A stretch of 64,000 nt of DNA from Saccharomonospora cyanea NA-134 (GTDB lineage Bacteria > Actinomycetota > Actinomycetes > Mycobacteriales > Pseudonocardiaceae), in the NCBI RefSeq assembly GCF_000244975.1, contig NZ_CM001440.1:4076325-4140324 (forward strand), written 5' to 3'. The notes under the pieces were generated by a model that ran no database searches, was not told the origin of the DNA, and was given only the letters and a program-made list of their open reading frames with translations. The position numbers and the translations under genes were made by a program. Every line of letters starts with the position of its first letter. Within the stretch, counting starts at the first letter, position 1. Shown piece after piece: positions 51,799 through 60,188 of the stretch.

Positions 51799-52332
51799 CT
51801 ACTCGTCCGTAGTCCGCTCCACCGAACGGGGGACGACGAGCGTGGGGGTCCGGGTCGTCCGGAACGCCACCACCTCGGCCGCCGCCCACGCCACGACGGT
51901 CACCAGCATGCCGAACGCGAGTGCGGGCCTGCTGAACCCCTCGACGTCCCTCAGCAGGAGCATGACCAGCAACAACGCCGTCATCTTCACCGCGTAGCCA
52001 CCCAGCGCGAGGGTCATGAGCGTGCTCGGCGGGCGCGTGGCCGCGACCCGCATCATCGTGATCGTCACGAGGGACGAACCGAATCCCAGCACGACACCGA
52101 ACGCGGCACCCACCAGCCCGGGTCGCCCCGCCGAGAGCGTGGCCACGCCCACTGTGACGAGCACCGACGGCAGCGACAGGAGCATGCCCCACCGCAACAT
52201 CGCGTCGGCGAGCGCGTACACCGATCGCGCGTGCGCGGCACGGACCTCCGCCTCGGCGGAGTCACGGGCGGCGTCCTGCGCGGAGTCGTGGGCGGCCGTC
52301 CCGGCGTCCGCGCCACCGTCCACTGCGTTCAC
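51799..52332 (-). CDS. AtpI-like membrane protein upstream of the ATP synthase genes
   Basis: A 177-residue protein with a hydrophilic N terminus (30 residues, Asp/Ala-rich) and four transmembrane helices, the arrangement of AtpI/Rv1303 proteins that help assemble the c ring or admit Mg. GTG at 52332 is chosen because the next upstream frame is a 9-bp DNA repeat. Role inferred by position. Confidence 0.82.
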   Translation of the reverse strand: MNAVDGGADAGTAAHDSAQDAARDSAEAEVRAAHARSVYALADAMLRWGMLLSLPSVLVTVGVATLSAGRPGLVGAAFGVVLGFGSSLVTITMMRVAATRPPSTLMTLALGGYAVKMTALLLVMLLLRDVEGFSRPALAFGMLVTVVAWAAAEVVAFRTTRTPTLVVPRSVERTTDE

Positions 52333-52375
52333 TCGCCTCGCCCCTCCGATCACCTGCTGCCTCACCACACCGGCC

Positions 52376-52402
52376 GGCCTCGCCGGCCTCGCCGGCCTCG
52401 CC
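52376..52402. repeat. Three tandem 9-bp repeats between wecA-type and atpI-like genes
   Basis: GGCCTCGCC occurs three times head to tail in the 75-bp gap. Its open translation is a Pro-Ala-Arg repeat, which makes false upstream starts for the atpI-like gene. Confidence 0.7.
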
Positions 52403-52407
52403 ACAGC

Positions 52408-53571
52408 CTATGCGGTGTTCTTCTGGCCCTGACGTCGCAGGCGCGGCACGAACGAGACGAGCGCGGCGACCAACAGCCCCCCACACGTGCCCCAGAACAC
52501 GGCCGCCGTGTCGAACATCGCCACCGCGACCGCCCCGAACGCGAGCAGAGCGGCCCACAGATAGATGAGAAGCACGGCCCGACGCTGGGAGTGCCCGATC
52601 TCCAGCAACCGGTGGTGCAGGTGCATCTTGTCGGCCGCGAACGGGCTCTCCCCGCGCCGGGTGCGGCGGACGACCGCCAGCACCAGGTCGAGCAGCGGCA
52701 GGAACAGCACCGCCGCCACCACGAACAACGGCGAGAGCAGGGCCACGACGTCGGTGGCGTCGAACGACGTGTAGACGATCCGGCCCGACGCCGACGTGCT
52801 CGCCGCGGCCAGCATCAGCCCGATCAGCATCGAGCCCGAGTCGCCCATGAAGATCTTCGCGGGCTGGAAGTTGTGCGGAAGGAACCCGAGACAGGCGCCG
52901 GCGAGCGTCGCCGCGATGAGCGCGGGCGGATAGGTGCTCACCTCACCGCCGGAGGAGTCGAGCAGCCAGAGCGTGAACGTGCACGTCGCCGCCGCCGCGA
53001 TGAGCCCGAGCCCGCTCGCGAGCCCGTCGAGGCCGTCGACGAAGTTCATCGCGTTCACCATGACCACGACCAGCAGCACGACCAGCAACCCACCCTGGTT
53101 GCGGTCGAACATGAGCACGTTGCCGAGCGCGTCCGCGTCCCCGCCCCACGGCACCCACAACGAGACCCACTGCACGCCGAACAGCACGAGGATGCCCGCG
53201 CACAGGATCTGACCCGCGAGCTTGGTCCACGCGTCGATCTCGAACCGGTCGTCGAGCGCGCCGATGAGCACGATGACGCCACCACCGATGAGGACGGCGA
53301 CGGGATCGTAGGAGTACTCGAAGGCCCGTCTCAGCACCGGCAGCTGGTGGGCCAGCGCCATGCCGCCGACCACACCGAGGTACATCGCGAGCCCGCCCAT
53401 CCTCGGGATCGGGACGACGTGGACGTCGCGTTTGCGCGGGACGGCGACGGCCTTGACCTTGATGGCGAAACGGCGCACGAGAGCGGTGAGCAGGTAGGTC
53501 ACCGCGGCGGAGACGAGAGCGACGAGCAGGTACTCGCGGATGGGGAGACCGGTGGGGACAGCGGAGTTCAC
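52408..53571 (-). CDS. WecA/TagO-type UDP-GlcNAc:polyprenyl-phosphate GlcNAc-1-P transferase
   Basis: A 387-residue integral membrane enzyme with about eleven helices, MraY/WecA superfamily. Motifs: PRKRDVHVVPIPRMGGLAMY, NAMNFVDGLDGLASG (Asp-rich Mg and lipid site), FMGDSGSMLIG and MHLHHRLLEIGHS. Counterpart of Rv1302, which begins arabinogalactan linker synthesis by making decaprenyl-P-P-GlcNAc. Located between the threonylcarbamoyl-AMP synthase and ATP synthase genes, the conserved order. Confidence 0.93.
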   Translation of the reverse strand: MNSAVPTGLPIREYLLVALVSAAVTYLLTALVRRFAIKVKAVAVPRKRDVHVVPIPRMGGLAMYLGVVGGMALAHQLPVLRRAFEYSYDPVAVLIGGGVIVLIGALDDRFEIDAWTKLAGQILCAGILVLFGVQWVSLWVPWGGDADALGNVLMFDRNQGGLLVVLLVVVMVNAMNFVDGLDGLASGLGLIAAAATCTFTLWLLDSSGGEVSTYPPALIAATLAGACLGFLPHNFQPAKIFMGDSGSMLIGLMLAAASTSASGRIVYTSFDATDVVALLSPLFVVAAVLFLPLLDLVLAVVRRTRRGESPFAADKMHLHHRLLEIGHSQRRAVLLIYLWAALLAFGAVAVAMFDTAAVFWGTCGGLLVAALVSFVPRLRRQGQKNTA

Positions 53572-53641
53572 GACCGCGTCACCCTCCGAAACATACGAAC
53601 GGGTGGTTCACAGTGCGCAACGCTACCGCTACCGATCACGG

Positions 53642-54292
53642 TCACTCTTTCGGGCCGATCTCCATGCCCAGCGCCTCCGACACCGCCTCGGCACTCACCG
53701 CACCCTCGCGAAGCAGGGACGGGGTGTCGCCGGTGAGATCGACAATGGTCGACGGCACGGGTTCCCCGCTGGGGCCGCCGTCGAGATAGACCGCGACGGA
53801 CTCGCCGAGCTGGTCACGTGCCTGTTGCGCCGTGGACGCGGGCGGCTGCCCGGAGACGTTGGCGCTCGACACGGCCATGGGCCCGACCTCCCGCAGCAGT
53901 TCGAGCGCCACGGGGTGCAGCGGCATGCGCAGCATCACTGTGCCCCGGGTGCTGCCGAGATTCCACTGCAGGCTCGGCGCGTGCGGCACGACGATCGAGA
54001 GATCGCCGGGCCAGAACGCCTCGATGAGACTCCGGGCCTGCTGGGAGAGACCGAGCACCAGCCCATCCACTGTGGACCATGAACCGACGAGGACGCCGAC
54101 CGGCATGTCCGGCCCCCGGTTCTTGGCCCGCAGCAGGGCGCGCACGGCCTCCGCGTCGAAGGCGTCGGCACCGATTCCGTAGACGGTGTCGGTCGGCAGG
54201 ACCACGAGCCTGCCGGAACGCACCGCCGAGGCGGCAGCCTTCAGCCCGTCGGACCTCGTGTGCGGCTCACCGCAGTCGTACACCGCGCTCAT
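53642..54292 (-). CDS. L-threonylcarbamoyladenylate synthase (Sua5/YwlC/YrdC family)
   Basis: Makes threonylcarbamoyl-AMP for the universal t6A tRNA modification. The 216-residue protein has LPTDTVYGIGADAFD, KNRGPDMPVGVLV and MAVSSANVSGQPPAS, the substrate-binding signatures. It lacks the extra Sua5 C-terminal domain. The ATG at 54292 has TAAGCT eight bases upstream and no ribosome-binding site, suggesting a leaderless mRNA. Rv1301 counterpart. Confidence 0.94.
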   Translation of the reverse strand: MSAVYDCGEPHTRSDGLKAAASAVRSGRLVVLPTDTVYGIGADAFDAEAVRALLRAKNRGPDMPVGVLVGSWSTVDGLVLGLSQQARSLIEAFWPGDLSIVVPHAPSLQWNLGSTRGTVMLRMPLHPVALELLREVGPMAVSSANVSGQPPASTAQQARDQLGESVAVYLDGGPSGEPVPSTIVDLTGDTPSLLREGAVSAEAVSEALGMEIGPKE

Positions 54293-54340
54293 GCGCGCCA
54301 AGCTTAGCGATGCCGTTGCGCCGGGCCACGGCCCCGGCGG

Positions 54341-55204
54341 TCACACCCTGCGGGCCGTGACGAAGCGTGGCCGCCCCGCCAGGTCGGGGTGGTCGACCAC
54401 GTCGGTGAGCACGCGCCGGGCCTCCAGGAGGGGCGGCACCGCGTGCGCGTGGGTGTCGTCGTGCTCGACGGCGACGCCGCCCCCCGGTCTCAGCAGGCGA
54501 GCCGCCATCGTGACGACGTGTCTGATCACGTCGAGCCCGCCCTGCGTCGCGAACACCGCCTGCGGCGGGTCGTAGTCGGCGACCTCCGGCGGCACGGGTG
54601 TGCCCTGCGGCACGTACGGCGGGTTGCACAGCACGAGGTCGACGAGTCCGTCCAGCTCGGCGAACACCGTGTCGTCCGTCACATCGCCGGAGTACAGGCG
54701 GATGGGCGTGTCACCGGCCTCGGCGCGCAGGTCGGCGTTGTGCCGGGCCCAGGCGAGCGCGTCGGGGTCGTTGTCCACCGCGTAGACGACCGCGTCCGGC
54801 CTGGCGTGCGCCACGGCGAGGGCGAGGGCACCCGACCCGGTGCACAGGTCCACCACCACCGGGTACTCGCGGCCCTTGAGCAGCTTGAGCCCCCACTCCA
54901 GCAACAGTTCGGTCTCGGGCCGGGGAACGAACACTCCCGGACCGACCCGGACACCGATGCCGCCCATCACGGCCTCCCCGAGGAGGTACTGGAGCGGCAC
55001 GCGGGTGGCGCGTTCGGCGACGATGCGACGGATGGCCTCCACGACGGGTGGATCGACGAGGGGAACGAGCGGCAGCCGTCCCCGGTCGACACCCAGCACG
55101 TGGGCGGCGATGAGTTCGGCCTCGGTGCGCGGTGACGCGACGCCGGCCTCGTCCAGGATTCGAGCAGCCTCCATCAGCGCCAGTCGCAGGGGCAGTCTCT
55201 TCAC
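54341..55204 (-). CDS. prmC: Release factor glutamine methyltransferase
   Basis: Methylates the GGQ glutamine of release factors. The 287-residue protein has an N-terminal helical domain, the AdoMet motif VVDLCTGSGALALAVA and the catalytic LVLCNPPYVPQG (NPPY). It precedes the threonylcarbamoyl-AMP synthase gene as in Rv1300-Rv1301. prfA, usually just upstream, is not here; a MerR gene lies there instead, so the conserved block is broken at this point. Confidence 0.96.
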   Translation of the reverse strand: MKRLPLRLALMEAARILDEAGVASPRTEAELIAAHVLGVDRGRLPLVPLVDPPVVEAIRRIVAERATRVPLQYLLGEAVMGGIGVRVGPGVFVPRPETELLLEWGLKLLKGREYPVVVDLCTGSGALALAVAHARPDAVVYAVDNDPDALAWARHNADLRAEAGDTPIRLYSGDVTDDTVFAELDGLVDLVLCNPPYVPQGTPVPPEVADYDPPQAVFATQGGLDVIRHVVTMAARLLRPGGGVAVEHDDTHAHAVPPLLEARRVLTDVVDHPDLAGRPRFVTARRV

Positions 55205-55239
55205 GGCGTCAAGACTTGCACATGCCCCGGACAGCGTGG

Positions 55240-55590
55240 TCAGACCGGGACCCGACCGGCCAGGCCCGCCAGCGCCGTCCGGTTGCGTCGCAACCTCTCG
55301 ATGTGGTCGTCGACGGCGCGGAGCTGCCCTTCCAGTAGTTCGCGCAGCTGGGGACACATGTCGAGGTCCGGCTTCTCCCCTCGCGCGCACGGGAGCACGT
55401 GCCGGATCTGCTCGGTGGAGAGGCCCGCGCCGAGCAACGCCTTGATCTGCCGCACCCGGATGATCGCGTCCTCGTCGTAGACGCGGTACCCGTTGGTGTC
55501 ACGCCGCACCTGGAGCAACCCCTGGGACTCGTAGTACCGCAGCAGCCGGGCACTCACTCCCGTACGGGCGGACAACTCACCGATCAGCAC
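55240..55590 (-). CDS. MerR family transcriptional regulator
   Basis: A 116-residue DNA-binding protein: IGELSARTGVSARLLRYYES is the HTH, GLLQVRRDTNGYRVYDE the wing, then a dimer helix and a segment with two Cys (VLPCARGEKPDLDMC) that could respond to a metal or oxidant. GTG 55590 has GGAGGG 4 nt upstream. It is divergent from an alpha/beta hydrolase whose promoter holds a MerR-type operator. Confidence 0.92.
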   Translation of the reverse strand: MLIGELSARTGVSARLLRYYESQGLLQVRRDTNGYRVYDEDAIIRVRQIKALLGAGLSTEQIRHVLPCARGEKPDLDMCPQLRELLEGQLRAVDDHIERLRRNRTALAGLAGRVPV

Positions 55591-55604
55591 GTCACCCTCC
55601 AGTC

Positions 55605-55636
55605 TTGACCTTGTCACCGGTGTCAGGCTCTAACGT
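55605..55636 (+). promoter_or_regulatory. MerR-type promoter of the hydrolase, with imperfect dyad
   Basis: TTGACC (55605-55610) and TAACGT (55631-55636) are separated by 20 bp, the over-long spacer MerR activators correct by twisting DNA. The spacer carries the imperfect dyad CCTTGTCACC / GGTGTCAGG. The hydrolase ATG is six bases after the -10 box, so the mRNA is probably leaderless. Confidence 0.6.
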
Positions 55637-55642
55637 CGCGGC

Positions 55643-56425
55643 ATGATCGATAATTTCGCGACGTCGACGAGGGGTTCGGGGCCCGGGCTGCTGCTGGCCC
55701 ACGGTGCGGGCGGCGGCGTGGAAGCGAACTTCGCACCGTTGATCGACGAACTGGCCCGTACCCACACCGTGATCGGCTCCGACTACCCGGGCAGCGGCGC
55801 CACGCCGCGCAGCACCACCCCGCTGAGTCTCGACGGGCTGGCCGACTCGCTCGTGGCCGCGGCCGTGCGAGCGGGAGTGCCACGGTTCACCGTCCTGGGC
55901 TACTCGCTGGGCACGGCGGTCGCGGTGAGGGCGGCCACCCGGCACCCGGAACGGGTGACAGGACTGATCCTCACCGCCGGGTTCTCCCGACTCGACAACC
56001 GCATGCGCCTCGGCATCGAGATCTGGCGTCGTCTGCTCGACGGCGACCGCCGGACTCTCGCGGAGTTCCTCACCTACGCGGCCACGGACCCGGTTCGGCT
56101 GGCCGAACTCACCCCCGAGGCACTCGGGAGGGCCGTCGAGAACCTCGCCGCGACGATCCCGCCCGGCAGTCCGGAGCACGTCGACCTGGTCGCCTCCGTG
56201 GACACGCGGGCCGAACTGCCGCGCATCAGCGTGCCGACGCTCGTCGTGGCCACGACCCGCGACCAGCTCGTGAGTGCCGACCTCGGGCGTGAACTCGCGC
56301 ACGGCATCCCCGGAGCGCGGCTCGTGGAGATCGACTGCGGGCACGCCATCGGCGCGGAGGCTCCGGCCGAGTGGCTGAAGGTCGTGACGGACTTCCTGCG
56401 CCGACCACAGGCGGCCGACGCTTGA
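55643..56425 (+). CDS. Alpha/beta hydrolase, MerR-linked
   Basis: A 260-residue hydrolase: oxyanion segment LLLAHGAGGGVEANF, nucleophile elbow VLGYSLGTAVAV (Ser), acid in ATTRDQLVSADL and His in DCGHAIGAEAP. It is probably controlled by the divergent MerR protein. The small protein that follows (33 bp) is likely co-expressed. The substrate is unknown, perhaps a lactone or ester related to the MerR inducer. Confidence 0.85.
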   Translation: MIDNFATSTRGSGPGLLLAHGAGGGVEANFAPLIDELARTHTVIGSDYPGSGATPRSTTPLSLDGLADSLVAAAVRAGVPRFTVLGYSLGTAVAVRAATRHPERVTGLILTAGFSRLDNRMRLGIEIWRRLLDGDRRTLAEFLTYAATDPVRLAELTPEALGRAVENLAATIPPGSPEHVDLVASVDTRAELPRISVPTLVVATTRDQLVSADLGRELAHGIPGARLVEIDCGHAIGAEAPAEWLKVVTDFLRRPQAADA

Positions 56426-56458
56426 TCTCCAGTTTGGTCGAGGTACGAGAGTGGGTGC

Positions 56459-56866
56459 ATGACGGCACACAGCGACACGAACACGATCCTTCTCTTCCAC
56501 AACACCATGCGGATCACCGACGGCCATCTGGAGAGCTTCCGTGACGCCGTCGTCCGAGCCGTGGAGTTCGTCCGGCAACACGGACCGCAGTTGCTGGTGG
56601 AGACCTTCGTGGACACCGAGCGGATGCTCGCGCACAGCTTCCAGCTCTACCGCGACTCCGACGCGGTCCGGACGCACTGGAAGCTCGCGGACCCCTACAT
56701 CCGGGAGGTGATGGAGCACTGCCGGGTGGAGCGCTTCGACGTTTTCGGTGAGCCGGACGCCGAGGTGGCGGAGAGCCTGCGCTCCGGCATCGGCCGGGAA
56801 TGCCCGGTCACGTTCCACCCCCGCGTCACCGGTTTCGTCCGCTTCGCCACGGAGTCCCGGGCGTGA
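56459..56866 (+). CDS. Antibiotic biosynthesis monooxygenase-like small protein
   Basis: A 135-residue protein that seems to have a dimeric alpha/beta-barrel (ABM-like) fold: TILLFHNTMRITDGHLESFR is the first strand-helix, then QLLVETFVDTERMLAHSFQLY and HWKLADPYIREVMEHCRVERF as second repeat. No cofactor residues are clear. It follows the MerR-linked hydrolase gene, so the two may degrade one compound. The fold assignment is by pattern only. Confidence 0.6.
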   Translation: MTAHSDTNTILLFHNTMRITDGHLESFRDAVVRAVEFVRQHGPQLLVETFVDTERMLAHSFQLYRDSDAVRTHWKLADPYIREVMEHCRVERFDVFGEPDAEVAESLRSGIGRECPVTFHPRVTGFVRFATESRA

Positions 56867-56890
56867 CCGTGTCCTGAGGGGCGGGCCGCC

Positions 56891-58048
56891 TCAGGTGACG
56901 ACCACGGCCCGCCTGCGGAAGACCACGAGGGCCGCACCGAGCACGACCACCGCCATACCCGCGATGACGGCCACCTCCGGCCACACGTCGGCCAGCCCCG
57001 CGCCCGGTTCGGTGAGTGCCAGGAGTGCGTCCATGCCCCACGCGTGCGGGAAGAGGTAACCGAGCGTGCTCAGCGGTTCCCCGGCCACCTCGCGTGGCCA
57101 CAGGCAGCCGCCGAGCATGCCGAGCACGATGCCCAGCGGCGGACCGATCGCGGGGGCCTGTTGCGGCGAGGAGACGTAGGCGCCGACGAGCATCGCCGCA
57201 CCCGTGGCCACCAGGCAGAAGACGCCCACCACCACGGCGACGCCGAGCGGATCGCCCCATTCGACGTCGAACAGCAGCGCGCTCACCGTGATGATGAGCA
57301 GCGACTGTGCCAGTGCCACGGCGAACCGGCTCACCGCCTCGCCCACCAGGATGCGCTCCTGACTCACCGGCGCCGCCACGGAACGCCGGATCATGCCGAG
57401 CCGCTTGCTCTCCACGAGGGCGGCGGCGACGGCCATGGAGTTGATGAACGTGAACAGCAACAGGTTGGCGGGGGCGGTGTAGGCGAACCCGCTGGGCGTG
57501 CCACCGTCGTCGGCTCCCTCGCTGGTGCGGACGCCGACGGTGGCAGGCGCGGCCTCGGCCTGCGCCTGGCTCACGTACCGGGCCGCTTCCTCGGGCGTGG
57601 CGCCCGCCTTCTCGGCGGCCCGCCGGGCTTCCAGTACGGCGGCCACCTTGCCGACGGCGACGTCGATCTCGGCGCGCGCCGCCAGCGTCGTCCCGTTGGT
57701 CTGCGCCATCACGATGTCGAGCTCCGGCTCGCCCGGTTCGATCACGAGCCCGGCCGCCACGGTGCCCTTGCTCACCTCGTCTCGCAGCTCCTCCACGGAG
57801 TCAGCGGGCTCGACGACGACGTGGTCGCCTCGCTCCAGCTCGGACAACACCGCGGCGGCCACCGGGTCGGTCTCGTGTGCGTACACGGCGATCGGCAGTT
57901 CGTCGTCGGCGGAGGTGCCGCCCATGGCCAGCCCCACGAACAGGATCGTCACGAACGGCATGACGACCATGAAGAACAGACCCACGCGGTCGCGCACCTG
58001 CCGCAGCAGGTTCGCCGCGACCAGCGCGGCAATCGGACGTGGTCTCAT
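56891..58048 (-). CDS. ABC-2 type transporter permease
   Basis: A 385-residue export permease with one N-terminal transmembrane helix, a large external domain (residues 40-170, ending with Ala/Glu-rich helices) and five C-terminal membrane helices (ANLLLFTFINSMAVAAALVE and on). GTSAD/LPIAVYAH marks the external beta strand common in this family. It overlaps the second permease gene by 4 bp, so the two probably form a heterodimer with the ATPase encoded at 59250. Confidence 0.88.
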   Translation of the reverse strand: MRPRPIAALVAANLLRQVRDRVGLFFMVVMPFVTILFVGLAMGGTSADDELPIAVYAHETDPVAAAVLSELERGDHVVVEPADSVEELRDEVSKGTVAAGLVIEPGEPELDIVMAQTNGTTLAARAEIDVAVGKVAAVLEARRAAEKAGATPEEAARYVSQAQAEAAPATVGVRTSEGADDGGTPSGFAYTAPANLLLFTFINSMAVAAALVESKRLGMIRRSVAAPVSQERILVGEAVSRFAVALAQSLLIITVSALLFDVEWGDPLGVAVVVGVFCLVATGAAMLVGAYVSSPQQAPAIGPPLGIVLGMLGGCLWPREVAGEPLSTLGYLFPHAWGMDALLALTEPGAGLADVWPEVAVIAGMAVVVLGAALVVFRRRAVVVT

Positions 58049-59241
58049 GCGAACCGTCCCTTCGCGAACCGCAGGAATGCCGGTACCCCCGCCGCGACGC
58101 CGATGCCCAGCAGCACCGCCACCGGCGTGGCCACGGCGGACACCCCAGCACCGGCCTCGGCGAGCTCACCGAGGCCGGTCGACACCCAGCCGTTGGGAGT
58201 GATCAGCGTGGCCGTCTGGAGGAGGTCAGGCAGGTTGTAGACGGGGACGATGCTGCCGCCCAGCAGCGCGAACACGAACGAGACGGCCATGACGAAGCCG
58301 TCCACCTGCGCGTCGGTTCTGGCGCGACTCGCCACGAGCAGCACGAGCATCGTCGCGGCGAAGGTGTGCCCGAACAGCAGCAGGAACACCGCCGTCGGGT
58401 CGCCCCAGTCTGTGCCGAAGATCACCACCGAGGACACCCAGGTGACGCACATGCTCACGAGCGCGAGCAGAAAGCCCACCGCGGCCTTGCCCGCCAGCGT
58501 CGTCCACAGCGGGATCGGCGCCGCTCTCATGCGGTCGAGCGTCCCGAGCTGCCGTTCGGTGAGCAGGCTGCGCGCCGACGTCCCCGCCACGAAGAACGCG
58601 AACATCACGGCCATCCCGGCGCCGTAGTGCACCGTCATGTCGACCTCGGCCGCGGCCACCGTGTCACCGGAGATCCTCAGCGCCGGGCCGTCGGCGCCGT
58701 TGGCCTCCACGAACAGTTTGACCTCGTCGGCCGGGACCCCCGCGTCCAGCGAGGCCTTGACCGCGAGTGTCCGCGCCTCGACCAGCGCCGAGATCTGGTT
58801 CACCAGGCTCCTGGCGATGGCTCCGGCGTACGGAGCCTCCACCGACTCCAGGACCGACACCTCGCCGCCCTCTCCCGCGCTGACGCTGTCGCTGAACCCG
58901 GTGGGGAACACGATGGCCGCACCGATCTCACCCGCGTCCAGTGCGCCCCGCGCGCCGGGTTCGTCGGGGAACTGCCGGAACTCCAGCAACTCCCGCAGCT
59001 CCTCGGTCTCCATCGCCTCCCGCTGCACGCTCGCCGGGAACTCGCCGCCGTCGTCGTCGACGACACCGATCACCGTGCGCAGCGGGCCCTCGTCGTCGCC
59101 GCCGAGCGCGACACCGAACAGCGTCGCCAGCACGACCGGCGCGACGAAGGCGATCAACAACGCGGTTCCGTCCCGCAGGCGGGACCTCAGTTCATGACCG
59201 ACGATCACGGCCAGAGGGCCGAGCTTGCTCGCCACGCTCAC
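58045..59241 (-). CDS. ABC-2 type transporter permease
   Basis: A 398-residue paralogue of the next permease with the same plan: N-terminal helix (LLIAFVAPVVLATLFGVALG), external domain (45-205) and C-terminal helices (MAVMFAFFVAGTSARSLLTE and on). Starts at a GTG 8 bp after the ATPase stop. Two unlike permeases plus one ATPase are typical of exporters for polyketides, lipids or peptides. Confidence 0.88.
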   Translation of the reverse strand: MSVASKLGPLAVIVGHELRSRLRDGTALLIAFVAPVVLATLFGVALGGDDEGPLRTVIGVVDDDGGEFPASVQREAMETEELRELLEFRQFPDEPGARGALDAGEIGAAIVFPTGFSDSVSAGEGGEVSVLESVEAPYAGAIARSLVNQISALVEARTLAVKASLDAGVPADEVKLFVEANGADGPALRISGDTVAAAEVDMTVHYGAGMAVMFAFFVAGTSARSLLTERQLGTLDRMRAAPIPLWTTLAGKAAVGFLLALVSMCVTWVSSVVIFGTDWGDPTAVFLLLFGHTFAATMLVLLVASRARTDAQVDGFVMAVSFVFALLGGSIVPVYNLPDLLQTATLITPNGWVSTGLGELAEAGAGVSAVATPVAVLLGIGVAAGVPAFLRFAKGRFA

Positions 59242-59249
59242 TCCTGTGG

Positions 59250-60188
59250 TCAGTCGCGCAGTGTGCTGCCGGTCAGGTGGAGAAACGCCGCTTCGAGGTC
59301 CGGCTCGATCACCTCGACACCCGTCACCTGCGCCACGCCGGTCACGGCGGCGAGCAGGCCGGGAAGCAGGTGCCGCCCCCCGACGGCCAGCAGTCGCACC
59401 GAGTTCTGCCCGGTGACCGCGGCCTCGGTGACGCCCTCCACGACCCGTAGCTTCTCGGCCGCGGCTTCGACGTCACCGTCGAGAACGAGTTCGACCGTGT
59501 CGGTGCCGCCGAGTTCGGACACCAGCTCCCGCCTCGTACCGTCGGCCACGACCCTGCCCTTGTCGATGATGCCGACCCGCGTGCAGACGCGTTCGACCTC
59601 TTCCATGTAGTGCGAGGTGTAGAGCAGGCTCATGCCGTCGCCGACGAGCCGCTCGACGTTGTCGAGGATCGCCACCCGGCTCTGCGGGTCGACGCCCACC
59701 GTGGGTTCGTCGAGGATCAGCAGCCTCGGCTCGTGCAGCAGTGCCACACCGATGTTGGTGCGGCGCTTCATGCCACCGGAGTAGGTCTGCACCTTGTCGT
59801 CACCGCGTTCGGTGAGCCCGACCGCCGCCAACACCTCGTCGATGCGCTGGGCGAGTCGCTTCCGCGGTAGGCCGTAGAGCCGCCCGAAGTACCGCAGGTT
59901 CTCCCGCGCGGTCAGCTCGGGGTAGAGGGCGATCTCCTGTGGCACGTAACCGATGAGCCGCTTGGCGGCCACCGGGTCGTCCCCCACGTCGATGCCGTGG
60001 ACCCGCACCGACCCCTCGTCGGGTCTCAGCAGTCCCACGAGCATCGAGATGGTCGTGGTCTTCCCCGCGCCGTTCGGGCCGAGCAGGCCGTACGCCTCAC
60101 CGGGCTCGATGTGGAAGCCGACCTGGTCGACCACCGTCTTGTCGCCGTACCGCTTGACCAGGTTCTCGCAGCTGAGAGCAGCGGTCAT
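59250..60188 (-). CDS. ABC transporter ATP-binding protein (DrrA-like)
   Basis: A 312-residue exporter ATPase. Walker A LLGPNGAGKTTTISML, signature YSGGMKRRTNIGVALLHEP, Walker B LLILDEPTVGVDP, and a C-terminal regulatory part as in daunorubicin-resistance DrrA proteins. It overlaps the beta-helix gene by 4 bp and is followed by both permease genes, so it probably exports the product of the cluster to the right. Confidence 0.92.
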   Translation of the reverse strand: MTAALSCENLVKRYGDKTVVDQVGFHIEPGEAYGLLGPNGAGKTTTISMLVGLLRPDEGSVRVHGIDVGDDPVAAKRLIGYVPQEIALYPELTARENLRYFGRLYGLPRKRLAQRIDEVLAAVGLTERGDDKVQTYSGGMKRRTNIGVALLHEPRLLILDEPTVGVDPQSRVAILDNVERLVGDGMSLLYTSHYMEEVERVCTRVGIIDKGRVVADGTRRELVSELGGTDTVELVLDGDVEAAAEKLRVVEGVTEAAVTGQNSVRLLAVGGRHLLPGLLAAVTGVAQVTGVEVIEPDLEAAFLHLTGSTLRD

